A DNA stretch of 64,000 nucleotides from Aphelocoma coerulescens. Taxonomy: Eukaryota > Chordata > Aves > Passeriformes > Corvidae. Location: the NCBI RefSeq assembly GCF_041296385.1, contig NW_027184064.1:186001-250000 (forward strand), given 5' to 3'. Shown piece by piece: positions 32,561-45,346 of this stretch (position 1 is the first letter of the stretch; the number at the start of each line of letters is the position of its first letter). The translations under genes were made by a program, and so were the position numbers. The notes under the pieces are model-generated. The model searched no databases. It worked only from the letters and a program-made list of their open reading frames with translations, and was not told the origin of the DNA.

Positions 32561-33011
32561 TTATGGTTTTCTTCATTCAGATTTCAAAAGAGTTTGACCT
32601 ATAAGCGTAATAATTCTATCAAAGTTTATGTTTGACCCTTCAAAAAATTCAGCTCCACATTTACCCCTTGTATTGTAATGAGCAGTGACTCAGCTAACAT
32701 TTAGCAGAGCAATTCCTTCCTTTGGATTTATTATCATTTGAGAATTACAGGCCATCAGCCATTAACTGCTCATGGGTGAAAGCCTGAATGTCTTGCTGAT
32801 GTTTGGTGGCAGACAGGATCTTCAAATAGCAGAACATGGTGACATCAACATTACTGAGGTACAGCTGAGTGCTCTGAGCACTTGAGCATTGCAGGTGGAA
32901 TCAAGGGCACACAGTTTTCACTGGAGCAATGTCAGTTATGGCTAATAAACTTTCCTAGAGGCTTAAGTGTTATAAACTGTTTAATAGGGATGTTATAAAC
33001 AGTTTCATAAA
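32561..33011. other. No gene seen
   Basis: Anonymous sequence beyond the truncation of the older provirus. Confidence 0.4.
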
Positions 33012-33125
33012 TTATAGAATCATAGAACCATTTAAGTTGGAAAAAACTCCAAAATCATCATGTTTGACTGATCACCACCTTGCCAACTAAACCATAGCAC
33101 TAAGTAGCACACCCAGTCATTTCTT
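33012..33125 (-). mobile_element. CR1 LINE 3'-end fragment
   Basis: ATAGAATCATAGAACCATTTAAG and CACCACCTTGCCAACTAAACC are the reverse complement of the CR1 3' end. Confidence 0.85.
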
Positions 33126-36100
33126 TTAAACTATACTTTACATTTTTTACCAAATGCACTGAAAATAAGCGTATAAATAATATTGATAAAATAGTTACAG
33201 CTAAATAGAAACATTGGGTCATAAAACTCTGGTTTTCATAACTGCTATTTGTACAATACACAGAAGCCTTTTTTGCCTATAAAGAAATGTTTCCTTACAG
33301 TTTGGATCAGAAGATCCAGTATTGCCATCCTGAGATTTTTGTTTTGAAAGTGATAATCTGTGGTCAGTGCTTTGTGTATATTCTTTGCTGTGCCTTGTAT
33401 ATATTATGGATATAAAGCCAGTATAGATGATGTCCTTGCTTCAGTAGCAATACTAAATAAGGCAGAGGCTCTGGCTGGAGTATTGGAGCTGTAGACTATC
33501 CTCCACTGCCTTGAGGTGGGGGGGATCTCTAAAGAAATATAATATTGGCCATGCTCTGGGAGTATAACAGAAAGATCCTCATAGCTCTAAGGATTTGTCT
33601 CCTGGAACTCTGAGGAATATATTGTAAAGAAGAAGGCTGCTATCTTTTCCAACAATCTCCTGTGCATTCAAGAGGATAATTTAAGTTCTTGTCTGAGAAT
33701 GAAACAAATAATAGTGGTAATTAGTTCTTTTCCTCTGTCTGCACATCACTCATTGAGTTTGGGTAGGTTTATATTTTATTTATTTTTTTCCTTTAAGTAT
33801 TACATAGTAAGGTCTTCCAAATTCCCAAATTCTGCTTCACTTTATTTTGTAGGCCAGACTGGTTCATCTTCTATCGGCTGTGTTATTGCAGACCATGTCT
33901 GAATGGATTTTATTTTTCATCTTGAACATTATTACATTCAAACTGTATGAACCGAACATTTTATTTTATCATTATTTTACCAATTTGCAAAGGAATACAC
34001 AATTCTGAAGACAAGTCATGTGACTCCATTTGCGCTTTTCAGTGGAAGAGAAGATTTACAATGTCCTACATTCACAGCATTATTACAGTAATATTGCACC
34101 TAGTTTTCAGTAAGATAGGTCAGGTTCTGGAAGCAGGTAACCATGATAGCATAGAGGTCCAAGAGTTCCAGTTCGGTTGTTTTTTCTTGAAAAATAGCTA
34201 ATGTGTCTCAACATTGTGCTGAAACTTGTTGTACAGACACTGACATCTGAACTCCTTGCTGGACTTCTGTATCTCAAAATCAGATACAGTAAACCTGTGT
34301 TTCCTTATAGCTTTAAGAATTTGGTTCAAATCTATAAGAGCAAGAAAAGGGTGCCATATTAACACAAGATAAAGAATATGTTAATAAAGCGGTTAAGGGA
34401 CTGCTTTTTTATACAAATTGGAACAGCGATTTGGTTGTTTGGTGGTTTTTTTTTTTTTGCTTCTCAAAAGGATTTTAGAAGTGGTGGGGTAAGAAACTGT
34501 ATTTTTTAATAGGTTGGCCTTAAAAGAAGAATTACAGGGGAAATAAAATGTGGAAAATAGTTAATCTAGAATTATATGTCTTTTTTATACAGAGTTTCAG
34601 AACTGAAAACCAAGAGGAGAGAGTCCAGACAAGATGATTTAACATAATGAATTCAAAATACCATTCTTTTCTCTCTGGATTACAGCTCTATACCTCAGGA
34701 TATTAATAGGAAATACATAACAATTAATCTCTAACTCTTAAAAATGGATTATGAAGTTTTATATGCAGTAAACTGTAAGACTTCACATTTTAATCTGACT
34801 TGCATTTTGGTGAAAGCCTGGAATCTTCTGCAATTTGCCAGATGTCAAGGGATTTAGAACAATAAGTACGCAAGTAATATTTTGGATCCTTCATCTCTCT
34901 TCTTACGACAATTAATGCATTTATTTTGCTCCTATTTTTATTCCATCAGGGTATTTGATCATAAAAATGTATAGTCATTCTTTTCTTGTTTTCAACCACT
35001 CAAAGAGCATTAATCAAAACTATTCAGAACTTCTTGATCTGCAGCAGTGACAAGCACTATATTGGTAAAGTCAGTGGGCATCAGCAGATCCCCTTTGATA
35101 GCACATGGAGGGGTGTTCCAGCAGGACTGATGTTTGCATGGTTCTAATTCTGTGAAATACACCATTCTAGTGATGGAAAAAAATGGAAACAGATTCTGAA
35201 CTTTCAACCCAACACATAAAAAAATAATAGGGCAGATAATTTTCAGTGGAAATTTCTTTAGCCCCAGTGCTGTGGATGATGATTACTCTTCCTACATCAT
35301 TTGGCCAGCTACCAATGCAGACGCGTGTTACTCCGCTTATGGACAAGAAAACCAGAACAAGTGATTTTTCAACAAAACACTTATCAGGACCTTAGAGTGC
35401 TTTGTGCTGCAAATGTTGCATGGGAGATAGGGAAACAATTCCATTTTAGAGTATGCGCTAAGAAGACAAGGTTAAAAGTTACAAACCCTGGGTTCTGTTT
35501 CTAGATATGTTACTGATTTTGCTTATTATCTCAGTCATGTAATACTTGCTGCTTCCTTTTTTTTGCATGCTTCCTTGAGATATTAAAGCATAACTCAGAA
35601 AGGTACTATAAGGTTAAAGTACTTTTGAGATGCCTGGTGCTGAAAAACTTGTAGCTATTGTTAAGGCCCATTGGCCTATTCCTGCTTCTTTTCTGAGAAG
35701 CTATGAAATTCTCATCTGTATTTTAGTGGTCTAACAATCTGTTGTTATGGGGGAGAGGCATAATAATAAAAATTTTTGAATCTGTAGGGATGTATTTACC
35801 ATTTTGTAGCTGCCTTTCAGTCTCTGAGCCATTAATGAGAAAAAGGAGAAGTATCAACCCTGTTTTCAACTGGTGGCCCGTACACTACTGTCCACGTGCT
35901 CAGATTTGAAGGCAAACAATCCTCGCTGGGCTCATAGTGAGGAATTACTTGGATTCAAAATACTAGACTAGTATTTTATTTCTACCAGGACAGTCCATTG
36001 GGCAGTCTCTATCATGTGCATTTCAATATTTAATCCTTCTCTATGTTTGCTGTGCAAAGCTCTTTCAGAATTATGGTGTGCCCACTATTTTACCACCTAT

Positions 36101-36284
36101 GATGTTTGCACTAAGCCTCCCATGGAAAAGAACTGTAGAAAAGGCAAGTCAGGACAGTGATTTCTGATGCTTGCTTGCAATACCCAGAAATAAAAGATAT
36201 TTACCCTAATTTAAGGCTGAAAAACAATTAAAATATCTTAAAAGGATTTAAAAAAATCTTAATTCAACACTGCAATTCAGTATT
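33126..36284. other. No gene seen; AT-rich
   Basis: Three kilobases of AT-rich sequence with short ORFs lacking any domain. Nothing in it was assigned. Confidence 0.45.
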
Positions 36285-37619
36285 CAGGACTAGAGCACCT
36301 CTCACAGGCTGAGAGAATTGGGGCTGCTCAGCCTGGTGAAGAGAAGGTTGCATGGAGACCTCACAGTATCTTCCAGTATCTGAAAGGAAGCAGGAGAGGG
36401 ACTCTTCATTAGGAACTGTAGAGACAGGACAATGGGGAATGGCTTCTGTTGGGGTTTTAGTTTAGTTCTAGTTTTTTTCCTGTTAAAGGAATTTTTTCCC
36501 ATATGCATGTTGCTAAGGGACAAATGGATGTACTTAAGAAAGACAAAAGAGCTGCCCATTGGGGGTGGGGTGGGCCTGGCTACTCTTGTTTCGCCTGGGT
36601 GTGGGGCCAGTTCGCTCTCGGCGTTTGGAGAGAAAGGAGCTGCTGGTTCTTTCTTCAGACGTTTTTCTTTTCTGCTGGAAACAACGCTGAGATCCCAAAG
36701 CTGCTTTCCCTGCCCTGCTGGAGGCCGGGCTGTGGCTGCCCTGCCCCGCTGCTGCTTCGAGCCTTTGCTACGCTGTAGCCGTGCTCGCCCTGCCTGCCCG
36801 ACCTCCGGGGGGTTCCCTGTTTGGATACATCTCATCTGTCCTCTGGGATCTGTGCTCGTCCCTGCCGCTCCAGCCTGCCACTCCAGCCCGCCGTTCCAGC
36901 CTGCCATTCCAGCCTGCTGTTCCCGAGAGTCCGGCCAGACACTGGGATCAGCTGCCCAGCACTTTGTGAAGCCCTTGTTCCATCCTCCCCCGGGACCCCA
37001 GGCCACTGGTGCCGCGTGCTCCCCGAGCTTGCTCCGGAGCGCCCCCTGCAGCCGTGAGGAAACCATCACACCTGCCCTGCTCACCGGGAGCTGCCAGCGC
37101 CCCTGCCGGCTGCAAGTAGAACTGCACCCGAGGGGAAAGGGCCTGACAGCTGAGAAGGCTGGGACTGTGTTTGTGATTGTTTGCTGTTACTGCCATAGTT
37201 ATTGTTGTTTTGTTTGACTGGTTATATATAATAGTAAAGAACTGTTATTCCTATTTCCCACATCTTTGCCTAAAAGCCCTTGATTTCAAAATTATAACTC
37301 GGAGGGAAAGGGGTTACATCTGCCATTCCAAGGGAGGCTTCTGCCTTCCTTAGCAGACACCTGTCTTTCAAACCAAGACAGCTTCAAACTGAAAGAGGGC
37401 AGATTTAAATTAGATACTAGGAAGAAATTCTTCCCTGTGAGCGTGGTAAGACACTGGCACAGGTTGCCCAGAGAAGTTATGGACACCCCAACCCTGTGTT
37501 AAAGGCATGGTTGGATGGGCAACCTGGGCAAGTAGAAGGTGTCATGTCAGCAGGTTGGAACTAGATGGCCTTTAAGGTCCTTTTCAACTCTGGACATTCT
37601 ATGATTCTGTGATTCTATT
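36285..37619 (+). mobile_element. CR1 LINE 3' end, interrupted by a solo LTR
   Basis: The first part (GGGGCTGCTCAGCCTGGTGAAG ... AGGACAATGGGGAATGGCTTC) and the second (CTTCAAACTGAAAGAGGGCAG ... TTCTATGATTCTGTGATTCTA) are consecutive in CR1. The terminal ATTCTATG-type repeats mark the 3' end. The gap is filled by the LTR at 36447-37380. Confidence 0.92.
36447..37380 (+). mobile_element. Solo LTR, ERVL type, inserted in CR1
   Basis: TGTTGGGGTTTTAG ... CAAACCAAGACA, flanked by GCTTC at 36442-36446 and 37381-37385. Length 934 bp. The 260-codon ORFs on both strands inside it lie in GC-rich LTR sequence and carry no domain. Confidence 0.92.
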
Positions 37620-38560
37620 ATGGTGGTGTTTAGGATAAAACATGTTCTGCATGTTGGCCATTTCCAATACACCATCGACTCCTGGTGCCATGCATTAGCT
37701 TGTTACCTGATAATTCCGTCTGAATAAACAGCATAGTTATACACAGAATAAATGAACAAAAGGGCTTACACATCTGTCCACTAAGTTTTTTATGAGATTT
37801 TTGTGAAGTTTCTCTTGCTTATGAGGCTGACTGTCCTTGTGTCAGCTGCTTCAAAGGCAGCTTGTGCCTCCTCCTCCCTCTTCAATGGTAACAATTTCTT
37901 TCCATCAACAATATAATGTCATTTTCCCTTTCATACCTAAAAAGCCCTTCATGCTTCTGGGTTTTCTCCCTTTTCATACAGATCTTCTTCTATCCTTTAC
38001 CATCCATGCTTTTCATAATGTAAAGGCATGTTTGTAGGCACAAAATACTTTGATTCCTTATTATAACTATGGAAATTTAGTTAATGGCTTCATACCTTTT
38101 CATAAAATCAGTGGGGAATTGATACCTTGTTCCCTGAAAAGCAGTACATTAGGAAGACAAATCAGAAATTATTAGTGTGGAGTGGAAAAATTGCTATCTA
38201 CTTTCTTCCAAGAACTACCCCAAAAGAAGCAGGGGGCAATGAAGCCTGGCAATATGAGTTTCCCTTCTAACAGAAGGAATAAGGGCTAGCCATGGGAATA
38301 AGGGCTCCATGCTGAGGTCTCAGAAGAATAGGGCAGCATATGTGTTTGTAAAGAGGAATGTCTGGTAGGCACTTCCCTCTTCAAAGCAGCATGTTCCATG
38401 CCAAGCATGCAACAAGTAAACAAACAAAGGGTGAGTGTGACTCCGCATTAAAATCATACAATGTTCCCATGCGTTATGTTAGTGGGGTGTGCATAAAGAA
38501 ATATATGTTATCCATCATGGCATAAAAGTCTTAATGTGAGAAATGAGACAACTCTTAGTT
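37620..38560. other. No gene seen
   Basis: AT-rich anonymous sequence. Confidence 0.4.
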
Positions 38561-39120
38561 AAAAAAAAAATTAAAATAATTTCTTGAAAACGGAAAAATG
38601 GAAAAATTACAGAAATTAGAAAAATATAAAAATTTGGGATCCTATGGCTCGATAGATGGTATGCCCGAGGAGCGCAGGGATTTTAGATCTTCTGGCTGAG
38701 ACAGCACTGGACCTCAGGTAGAGAAAAAGGACTTGCAGTGCTGGGTTGGGCTGGCTTTTGGCTGGTCCAAAAGTAAAAAAATTACTAAAGGCTCCTTAAT
38801 AGGAGTAAGGCTTTCCCAGCACTGATGTCCACCACGGCTAGCCTGCAGAGTGAGAGTGGGCGTGTCTCTGTCTCTCCTTGTTTTATAGTACCTTTGCTCC
38901 TCCCCAGTCTGCCCACAGCCCGCCCACAGCCCTCCCCTTTGGTTTAAAGTGATTGGTGCTTTCCCTTTGACAGATCATCTCCGTCCACCAATGGCTCATC
39001 GTTGTCAGAGGGGTGGTATTAGTTGAGATAAGGGTGCTAAAATGCCTTCATTAAAATTCAGGGTGCCATGGAGCTTGCCTACAGGATAATGGCTATGGGG
39101 CTAAAAATAGCTGCTGGCTG
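38561..39120 (-). repeat. Possible LTR-like block
   Basis: GC-richer than its surroundings, with CCAATGG (38990), TTTATAG near 38883 and pyrimidine-rich stretches, arranged like a U3/R region. No ends or target duplication could be placed. Confidence 0.25.
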
Positions 39121-39904
39121 TTAGAACTGAGGCTTTTGGAGTTAGCCTTGGAACCAAAGTACGAGTAAAAACACCTAGAAAAAGTATTAAAATACCTCCA
39201 ACACATCTTAAAACACTTGTAAAAGTATACAGTAAACGCAGGAAAGATAACTCTTATGGTGTACAGGTGGTTTGAAGTTTGAAAAGGGAGCACTAAGTTG
39301 GGAATTTTTAACTGGGGAATTTTTAACTGGGAAGGGTGAAACTCTCTTAATAAACTACTTTGAACAATTGAAAACACTGATAATGGAACTTGATTTTTGT
39401 ACCTGGGCTGATGGGTTAATTTTAGCATTCAATTTAAAAATATTTAACTCAAAATTAATTAATTAAAGCACTTAATATGCAAAGACCAAGCACAAATAGG
39501 GATTTCATGTATGACACTTAAGAATAAAAAAAAATTGCATCTAGGATACATCACTTACCTTCTGCCTGTTGCTGCCATTCTTGGGACTGTTCCAAGCTTC
39601 CCAAACCCCTACCATGAAAACTAAATCAGCATTTTGACAGTTATAAAAATCTGCTACGAAAATAATTTGCCTTAATGAGAATGATATATAAGTATATGGT
39701 ATTTCCATCCTGACTAATGACAAGATAAATACACAATAGCTATACTACTCATACAGCTCATAGTAGTTGGATGTGAAAGCTTTACACTATAAAAAACATC
39801 CCAGGTTTTCCATTTGCTTTTAGGGCCATTTCATGGAATCCCATATGAATGAAATTAATTCTTATCCAGCAAATACTTGCACATGTTTTCTTCCTTTGAA
39901 GTGA
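39121..39904. other. No gene seen
   Basis: Anonymous sequence; a tandem GGGAATTTTTAACT doublet lies at about 39299-39328. Confidence 0.4.
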
Positions 39905-40075
39905 ACCAACAATAGGCACAGGCTGCCCCATTCCTGGAAGTGTTCAAGACTGGGATGAATAAGTCTTGGAGAAACCTGGTCTAGTGGAGGCTAACACTGC
40001 CCATGGCAGGAGGGGTGGAACAAGAGGGTCTTTAAGATTCCTTCCAACCCAAACCATTCCAGATTCTGTGATTAA
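39905..40075 (+). mobile_element. CR1 LINE 3'-end fragment
   Basis: CACAGGCTGCCCCATTCCTGG, TGGCAGGAGGGGTGGAACAAG and CCAACCCAAACCATTC are CR1 3'-end landmarks, with a degenerate end at GATTCTGTGAT. Confidence 0.85.
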
Positions 40076-41567
40076 GGATGGGTTTAAGAGCCCTGCTTAA
40101 GCATGTTCTCAGTCTTACCAATTTTGAAAACATCAAAACTAACAAGTGATCTCTTCTGAATAAGTTCTAGAAATTTCTAAAAAGTTTTTATTTCATTTTG
40201 TGTGCTATGCATGCAATTAAAAAATGCCTTAAAATGCAACTTAAATAGTGTAATTTTCTATAAAATATCCCAGACCACCATGTAAATCAATTGGTCCAGG
40301 AGCAGTGATCTGTAAAAGTAAACAATCCAGTGGAAGTTCTAACTTTTAGGTCTCGATCCAGAAATGCTTCTATGCACATGGTAAACTTTACGACACAACT
40401 ATTCCCATACTAGATGATGTGATGAGACTATTCATAGAAATACAAAAAATGCGTTTTTTATAATTTTAGTTTTGTACAGAAGAGTAAGCCCAAACTGACA
40501 AATGCCCACTTCATCATATCCCAGATACCTGTAAACGGCTTACAACAATTAGTAAAGTTTCATTTTAATTTTCATTTATTTTCAATCATTTTCAATCACA
40601 ATAAGCCACATGGTCACACTCACACGGCGGTGTTCCGCTGAGAAATGAGATTCCATAGCAGACTTCATCAATCACACAATTTAGCAGGGCCCTTAGGCTT
40701 AACATTTTCTTGTTATCATCTTGGTCAGGATGCCAGGTGTTTGGCACTGTTCCCACAGTGCTGATTCTCCTTCCTCTAAGTAACAAACAGTCTTGGATAC
40801 ATTCAACTATGTTCCAGCCTTCAGATGTGGATGCTACCATGATCTATGCATTCATGTGTGAAGCATATTAATAAATACTTCTTTTATCCTGGTACAATAA
40901 TGGGGAAAAAAATCAAGGAAAATTTAAAAAGCTTTTCCCCCACATTCTCTGGTGGCAAGTGACTAAGATTTTTCTTCAGTGAATTTTGGTTATGATATTT
41001 CTTACTATAGTGTGATTTTATCAGCAATCTTTGTATTATAAAAAAGAAGTCTTTCTTTTACCATCATTGACACAGCAAAAATATTTTACATTTAAATTTA
41101 CTACTTTTTCATTTATTATACCCGTAGAATTTAAACCTTACTATTACCATAGATGCTATAAATTCCCTTCTATTGCAGCTTCTGTTGATGGTATTCAATG
41201 TAACTCGCAAAACAATAGTGAACTAAACTCTGTGTGGGTAGCTGTTATTGTCCAGTTTAATTTATGTTTTTATAAACAAGAAACACAAAGGCTAGGAAGC
41301 TTACAAAGGAACTCCTTGCCACTTCTAAAAATAACTCCCACTTCCTACTTTCATTCCTCTGTTTCAGATATTATTTTTGTTTCTCATTGTGGCTTCCAAA
41401 AAATAATTTGGCTTTGATCCTGTGATTCAATACCTTCCTAGTTTATGAGTTTGCATTTGTATTTTTGTGAAATTGCCTCTTCTACAAGCTTTGTGCATAA
41501 ACATGATGAATCCAATTCCTATTTGCTGCAGACTGGTCTAACTGCTCAGATTCCAGTGGCTCAACAG
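40076..41567. other. No established gene; one isolated minus-strand ORF
   Basis: AT-rich. The only item of note is the 82-codon minus-strand ORF at 40592-40840, listed separately. Confidence 0.4.
40592..40840 (-). CDS. Unassigned 82-codon ORF followed by AATAAA
   Basis: Starts at an ATG directly after an in-frame TAG and ends with TGA. On the minus strand AATAAA follows about 25 bases after the stop. The translation (begins MVASTSEGWN, ends CDHVAYCD) has balanced composition with six Cys and no low complexity, unlike the random ORFs around it. No domain is recognised. It could be a last exon of an unseen gene, a retrocopy remnant or chance. Confidence 0.2.
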   Translation of the reverse strand: MVASTSEGWNIVECIQDCLLLRGRRISTVGTVPNTWHPDQDDNKKMLSLRALLNCVIDEVCYGISFLSGTPPCECDHVAYCD

Positions 41568-41928
41568 TTTAGCGGCGGGGGGGGGGGGGGGGGGAATCCA
41601 AGTGCAGGGGAGCCGGCCGAAGTCACGACATGAACACTGATACAATTTGAGCATCGTGCTTCCCTTATTGTTTACTTACACTCACTTATATCTACTTTAC
41701 AAAGATTCACGCCCTATTCCCACAGGACAGCCTCTAAGCAGCGGGGGAGCCAACCAGTGTGTAACTTTGCCAAGGGTTCTCAAGGCTGCCTGCTGCCAGG
41801 TGTCTTTCAGGCCTGTCTGCAGCCTGAGGCCCCTTCAGGGGTTCTTCCCTAGCAGCCCTGGGCTGCCCAGACTGCCCAGACTGTCCTGGGGTATCATATG
41901 CCCCTGTTCCACAAGGAATCCCTCTACA
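41568..41928 (-). mobile_element. Class II-type solo LTR, minus strand
   Basis: Read on the minus strand: TGTAGAGGGATTCC ... CCGCTAAA (the final CA appears lost), flanked by CAACAG at 41562-41567 and 41929-41934, a 6-bp duplication. A minus-strand AATAA lies in GTAAACAATAAGG (about 41670). A run of 18 G lies near one end (41577-41594). It is related to the LTR at 42166-42510 in opposite orientation. Confidence 0.75.
41577..41594 (+). repeat. G18 homopolymer
   Basis: Eighteen G in a row inside the LTR. The paired LTR has CCCACCCCCCCTCCC at the same place. Confidence 0.95.
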
Positions 41929-42165
41929 CAACAGCAGTTTGCAACAGCAAAGGCTCTAGTCATGAATTCCAAATATAAACGGCATCTTTCAAATATCATC
42001 CATTAATTTAGTGGGTTTTTAAAATCTGAGTGCTAAAGCAGGATTTATATAATCCTCAACAACACTGATTTTTTTAATGGGAATTTTCTTTTTTTTTTCT
42101 TTTTTTTTTTTTTCATTATCCCAAGAGACATCATGGTCTGTAAGAAAGTCTTTGTCAAGCAGGAG
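41929..42165. other. Spacer between inverted LTRs
   Basis: 237 bp, AT-rich with T-runs at 42085-42113. No gene. Confidence 0.6.
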
Positions 42166-42510
42166 TGTAGAGGAATTCCTTGTGGAACGGGGGCATAGGA
42201 TACCCCAGGAGAGCTTGGGCATCCCAGGGCTGTTGCAGAAGTACCCCTGACAGGGCCTCAGGCTGAAGATAGGCTTGCAAGGCACCTGCTAGCCAGCAGC
42301 CTTGAACAGCCTTGGGAAAAGGTATACACTGGTCAGCTCCCCTGCTGCTTAGAGGCTTTCTCGTGGGAAAGAGGTGTGAACTTTGCAAAGTATAACTTGG
42401 TGAAGGTAAACAATAAAACTGAAGCACAATGTTCAAATCATATCAGTGTTCATGTCGTGACTCTGGCTGGCTCTCCTGCACCCGGGACCCACCCCCCCTC
42501 CCGCTAAACA
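42166..42510 (+). mobile_element. Class II-type LTR, plus strand, inverted relative to its neighbour
   Basis: TGTAGAGGAATTCCTTG ... CCGCTAAACA, with AACAATAAAACTG (about 42411) as the poly(A) region. Same family as 41568-41928. The flanks (CAGGAG and GAAATT) do not match. Confidence 0.7.
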
Positions 42511-43056
42511 GAAATTAGAATATTACTATTTCCTGAAGGGGTCACTCCTTCACTGCTTGTGATACAGACACAGATATTATGTACCAACACTATTGCCTTT
42601 AGGAAGGAAAAACAGTATTTCTTTTGTGAATTATGGTTGTGAGCACATATATATTAAATGTGCCAACTTACTTTTTAATGTTTTAGTAAGGCTGATTGTG
42701 GCTAAGTGATGTAACAGAGTGGTTAAAATGAAGTAGTCAGCTTTTTATATAGGTAGAAATATTTTCTGTTTTGCACAGAGAAAATAGCAGTCATTGTGTG
42801 ACAATTGTCTGGGAACCTGAATTTTCATTGGCAATCACTTTACTGTAACTAATGACATGTAAATTTATGCATAGGCTCTGAAGCATATTTGAGATTATTT
42901 TTATTAATTGCTAGCTTTTTTATTAATCAGCGTTGCATTACTAGCTGAGTGTACAACCAAAATTAAGAGACCATTGGAGATCTTCAGGAGAAGAATAAAT
43001 AAAGAATGACCTTTTGTACCTTCAATTTTCCAGCTGATTTCCCTGAAGTGATCCTC
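42511..43056. other. No gene seen
   Basis: AT-rich anonymous sequence. Confidence 0.4.
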
Positions 43057-43507
43057 ACAGAACCACATAATCAACTAGGTTGGAAAAATCCTTTGAGATC
43101 ATCAAGTCCAACCTATGACTGAGATCATCAAGTCCAACCTATGACCACCTTGCCAACTAGACCATGCACATCCAGTCATTTCTTAAATACCTTCATTTCT
43201 TAAATACCTTCACCACCTCCCTAGGCAGCCCATTCCAATGCCCAATCACTCCTTCTGTGAAGAACTTCTTCCTAATGTCCAGCTTAAACCTCCCCTGGTG
43301 CAGCTTAAAACTGTGTCCTGTCACTGGTTGCCTGAGAGAAGAGACCCTCACCTGTCTACAATCTCCTTTCAGGTAGTTGTAGATAGTGATAAGGTCTCCC
43401 CTGAGCTTCCTTGTCTCCGGGCTAAACAACTCCAGCTTCCTCAGCTGCTTCTCATAGGACTTGTTCTCCAGGCTCTTCAGTAGCCTTGTTGCCCTTTTAT
43501 GGATGCA

Positions 43508-44062
43508 TGTACTAGTTTGAAAGCAAACCAGTGAAAGATTCCAAGTCAGAACTACAATTTAATAGGAAAATTAAAATAAATGCAATAGTACAGAAACATT
43601 GACAGAGTCAGAATACAACCTGACACCCTGTCAGTCAGGGTGGTGGTAGCAGTCCAGTGAAATGGTGGCTACAGTCCTGGTCTTGGACATCACTCCAACA
43701 AGTGGTTTGACAGAGGTGCTGTCAAAGCTGTGATCCTGTAGAAAGATCTGGTGCTTCTCCAGTGGTGATTGTCAAGCTCTTATCCTCTGGGAATCCAGTG
43801 GTAGACGCTCCTCTGGTGTTCCAGGCCTCAGATTATATATGGGTAGGAATGTTTGGCTCCTCCCCCTGGGTGGAGCATCTCACAATGAGATGATGTGAGA
43901 TGATTCTATGAGTCATGCTGGAAGACCTTGATGGCTCATTAGCGGAGATAGTACTCTAGAAGGAGTTATCAGGGATGAGTCATGGTGAGGATAAAGAACA
44001 CTGCCTACATAGATGGTAATAGGAATACATTTTGGTTACATCTTACATTGTAACCTAAGACA
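43508..44062 (-). mobile_element. Solo LTR, ERVL type, inserted in CR1
   Basis: TGTACTAGTTTGAAAGC ... GTAACCTAAGACA, flanked by ATGCA at 43503-43507 and 44063-44067. A minus-strand poly(A) region lies at about 43575 (ATTTATTTTAATT). Length 555 bp. Confidence 0.9.
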
Positions 44063-44290
44063 ATGCATTTGAGCATCTCAACATCCTTCCTAAATTGAGG
44101 GGCCCAAAACTGAACACAGTACTCAAGGTGTGCCCTAACCAGTGCTGAGTACAGGGGAAGAATCACTTCATTAGTGACCACTATTGATCACACTATTACT
44201 GATGCAGGCCAGGATGCCTTTGGCCTTCTTGGCCACATGGGCACACTGCTGGCTCATGTTCAGTTGGCTGTTCAGTACCCCTAGGTCTCT

Positions 44291-44568
44291 GCTACAGTGG
44301 GGATACTGTAACACGCCTATATCAAACCAGGAATCTCGTGGAAAAGAAATATATATATAGACGGATTCTTGCTAGATGTTTCAGAGATGTTTATTTCCCC
44401 AGCCGCATGGCCGGGATCTGCCGAGGAACTGTTACAGTCATGGGACCCGAGCTCCTTTGCCCGCGCAGGAAACACCAACCAATGGGGAACAAGGCTGACC
44501 AGGGGCAGGGAAACCCCGTGCCTCCCCTCAGGGCTCCCAGGGCTACATGGTGGGGGAGGGACCCCGAC
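44291..44568 (+). mobile_element. 278-bp element with 8-bp target duplication, copy 1
   Basis: Starts GCTACAGTGGGGATACTG and ends GGGACCCCGAC. It is flanked by AGGTCTCT at 44283-44290 and 44569-44576. CR1 sequence reads through if the element and one duplication are removed. An 8-bp duplication is usual for hAT-type DNA transposons; the ends are only weakly inverted (CAGTGGGG against CCCCGAC). No coding capacity. A second copy lies at 55146-55435. Confidence 0.75.
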
Positions 44569-44576
44569 AGGTCTCT

Positions 44577-44968
44577 TTCTGCCTGGCTGCTGTCCAGATA
44601 CTCTGTCCCCAGGCTGTAGCACTGCAGGGGATTGTTGTGACCAAAATGCAGGACCCAGCACTTGGTCTTGTTAAACTGCATAACGTTGGATTTGGAGGCC
44701 CATCTATCCAGCCTGTCCATATCCTTCTGCAGAGCCCTCTTACTCTCCAGCAGATCGACGCATGCTCCCAGCTTGGTGTCATCTGCAAATTTACTGTTGG
44801 TGGACTCAATCCCCTCATCAGGATCATCAATGAAGATATTGAACAGGACTGGACCCAGCACTGACCTCTGGGTCACTAGTGAATGGCCGCCAACTGGATG
44901 TAGCACCACTCACCACCACTCTCTGGGCCTGGCCATCCAGCCAGTTCTTAACGCAGCAAAGAGTACAC
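44577..44968 (-). pseudogene. CR1 ORF2, C-terminal half of reverse transcriptase
   Basis: The minus-strand translation gives [14 protein letters not shown], the catalytic FADDTKLG and [14 protein letters not shown], the usual non-LTR RT landmarks. It continues in CR1 register from 49915 across the provirus insertion. Stops are present. Confidence 0.9.
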
Positions 44969-45344
44969 TGTAGATACAAAAATGCTGCTAGCAAGGATTT
45001 TCTTGCTATTTTCTAAGTCCGTGAGAGACTTTTCTCTCACGCAGAAGAGGTAGCAGGGAATGTAAACAACCAAGCCACCTGCAACCTTGAAAAGTCTTGT
45101 TTATGGTATAGTAGAAAAATATTTTGACAATGGATGTTTTAGGATTTTAGCCAATCACCCCCAAGGGGTGGCTGATCCTTTGTCCAATTAGACTATGAAG
45201 AAAAAGGTCTATAAAAGAGTTTGTAAAATAATTAAATCAATCAATCTTGCTGCACAATTCCTGCCTGCTGGATCTTCTCCTCCTCCTCCTCCCTATGGCT
45301 ACGGGACATGGTGATATACCCTAGGGCCTAGGGCAGCAGTAATA
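44969..45344 (+). mobile_element. 5' LTR of the deleted provirus
   Basis: TGTAGATACAAAAATGC ... GCAGTAATA: TG...TA ends. CCAAT at about 45150 and TATAAAAG at 45210-45217. Confidence 0.92.
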
Positions 45345-45346
45345 TT

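Noticed and set aside
36302..37217. ORFs of about 260 codons on both strands
   Set aside because: They lie inside a solo LTR with a clear 5-bp duplication. There is no domain, and both strands are open because of GC content.
41577..41594. G18 run as a G-quadruplex regulatory element
   Set aside because: A single homopolymer in a decayed LTR, which may also be a sequencing artefact. No further support.
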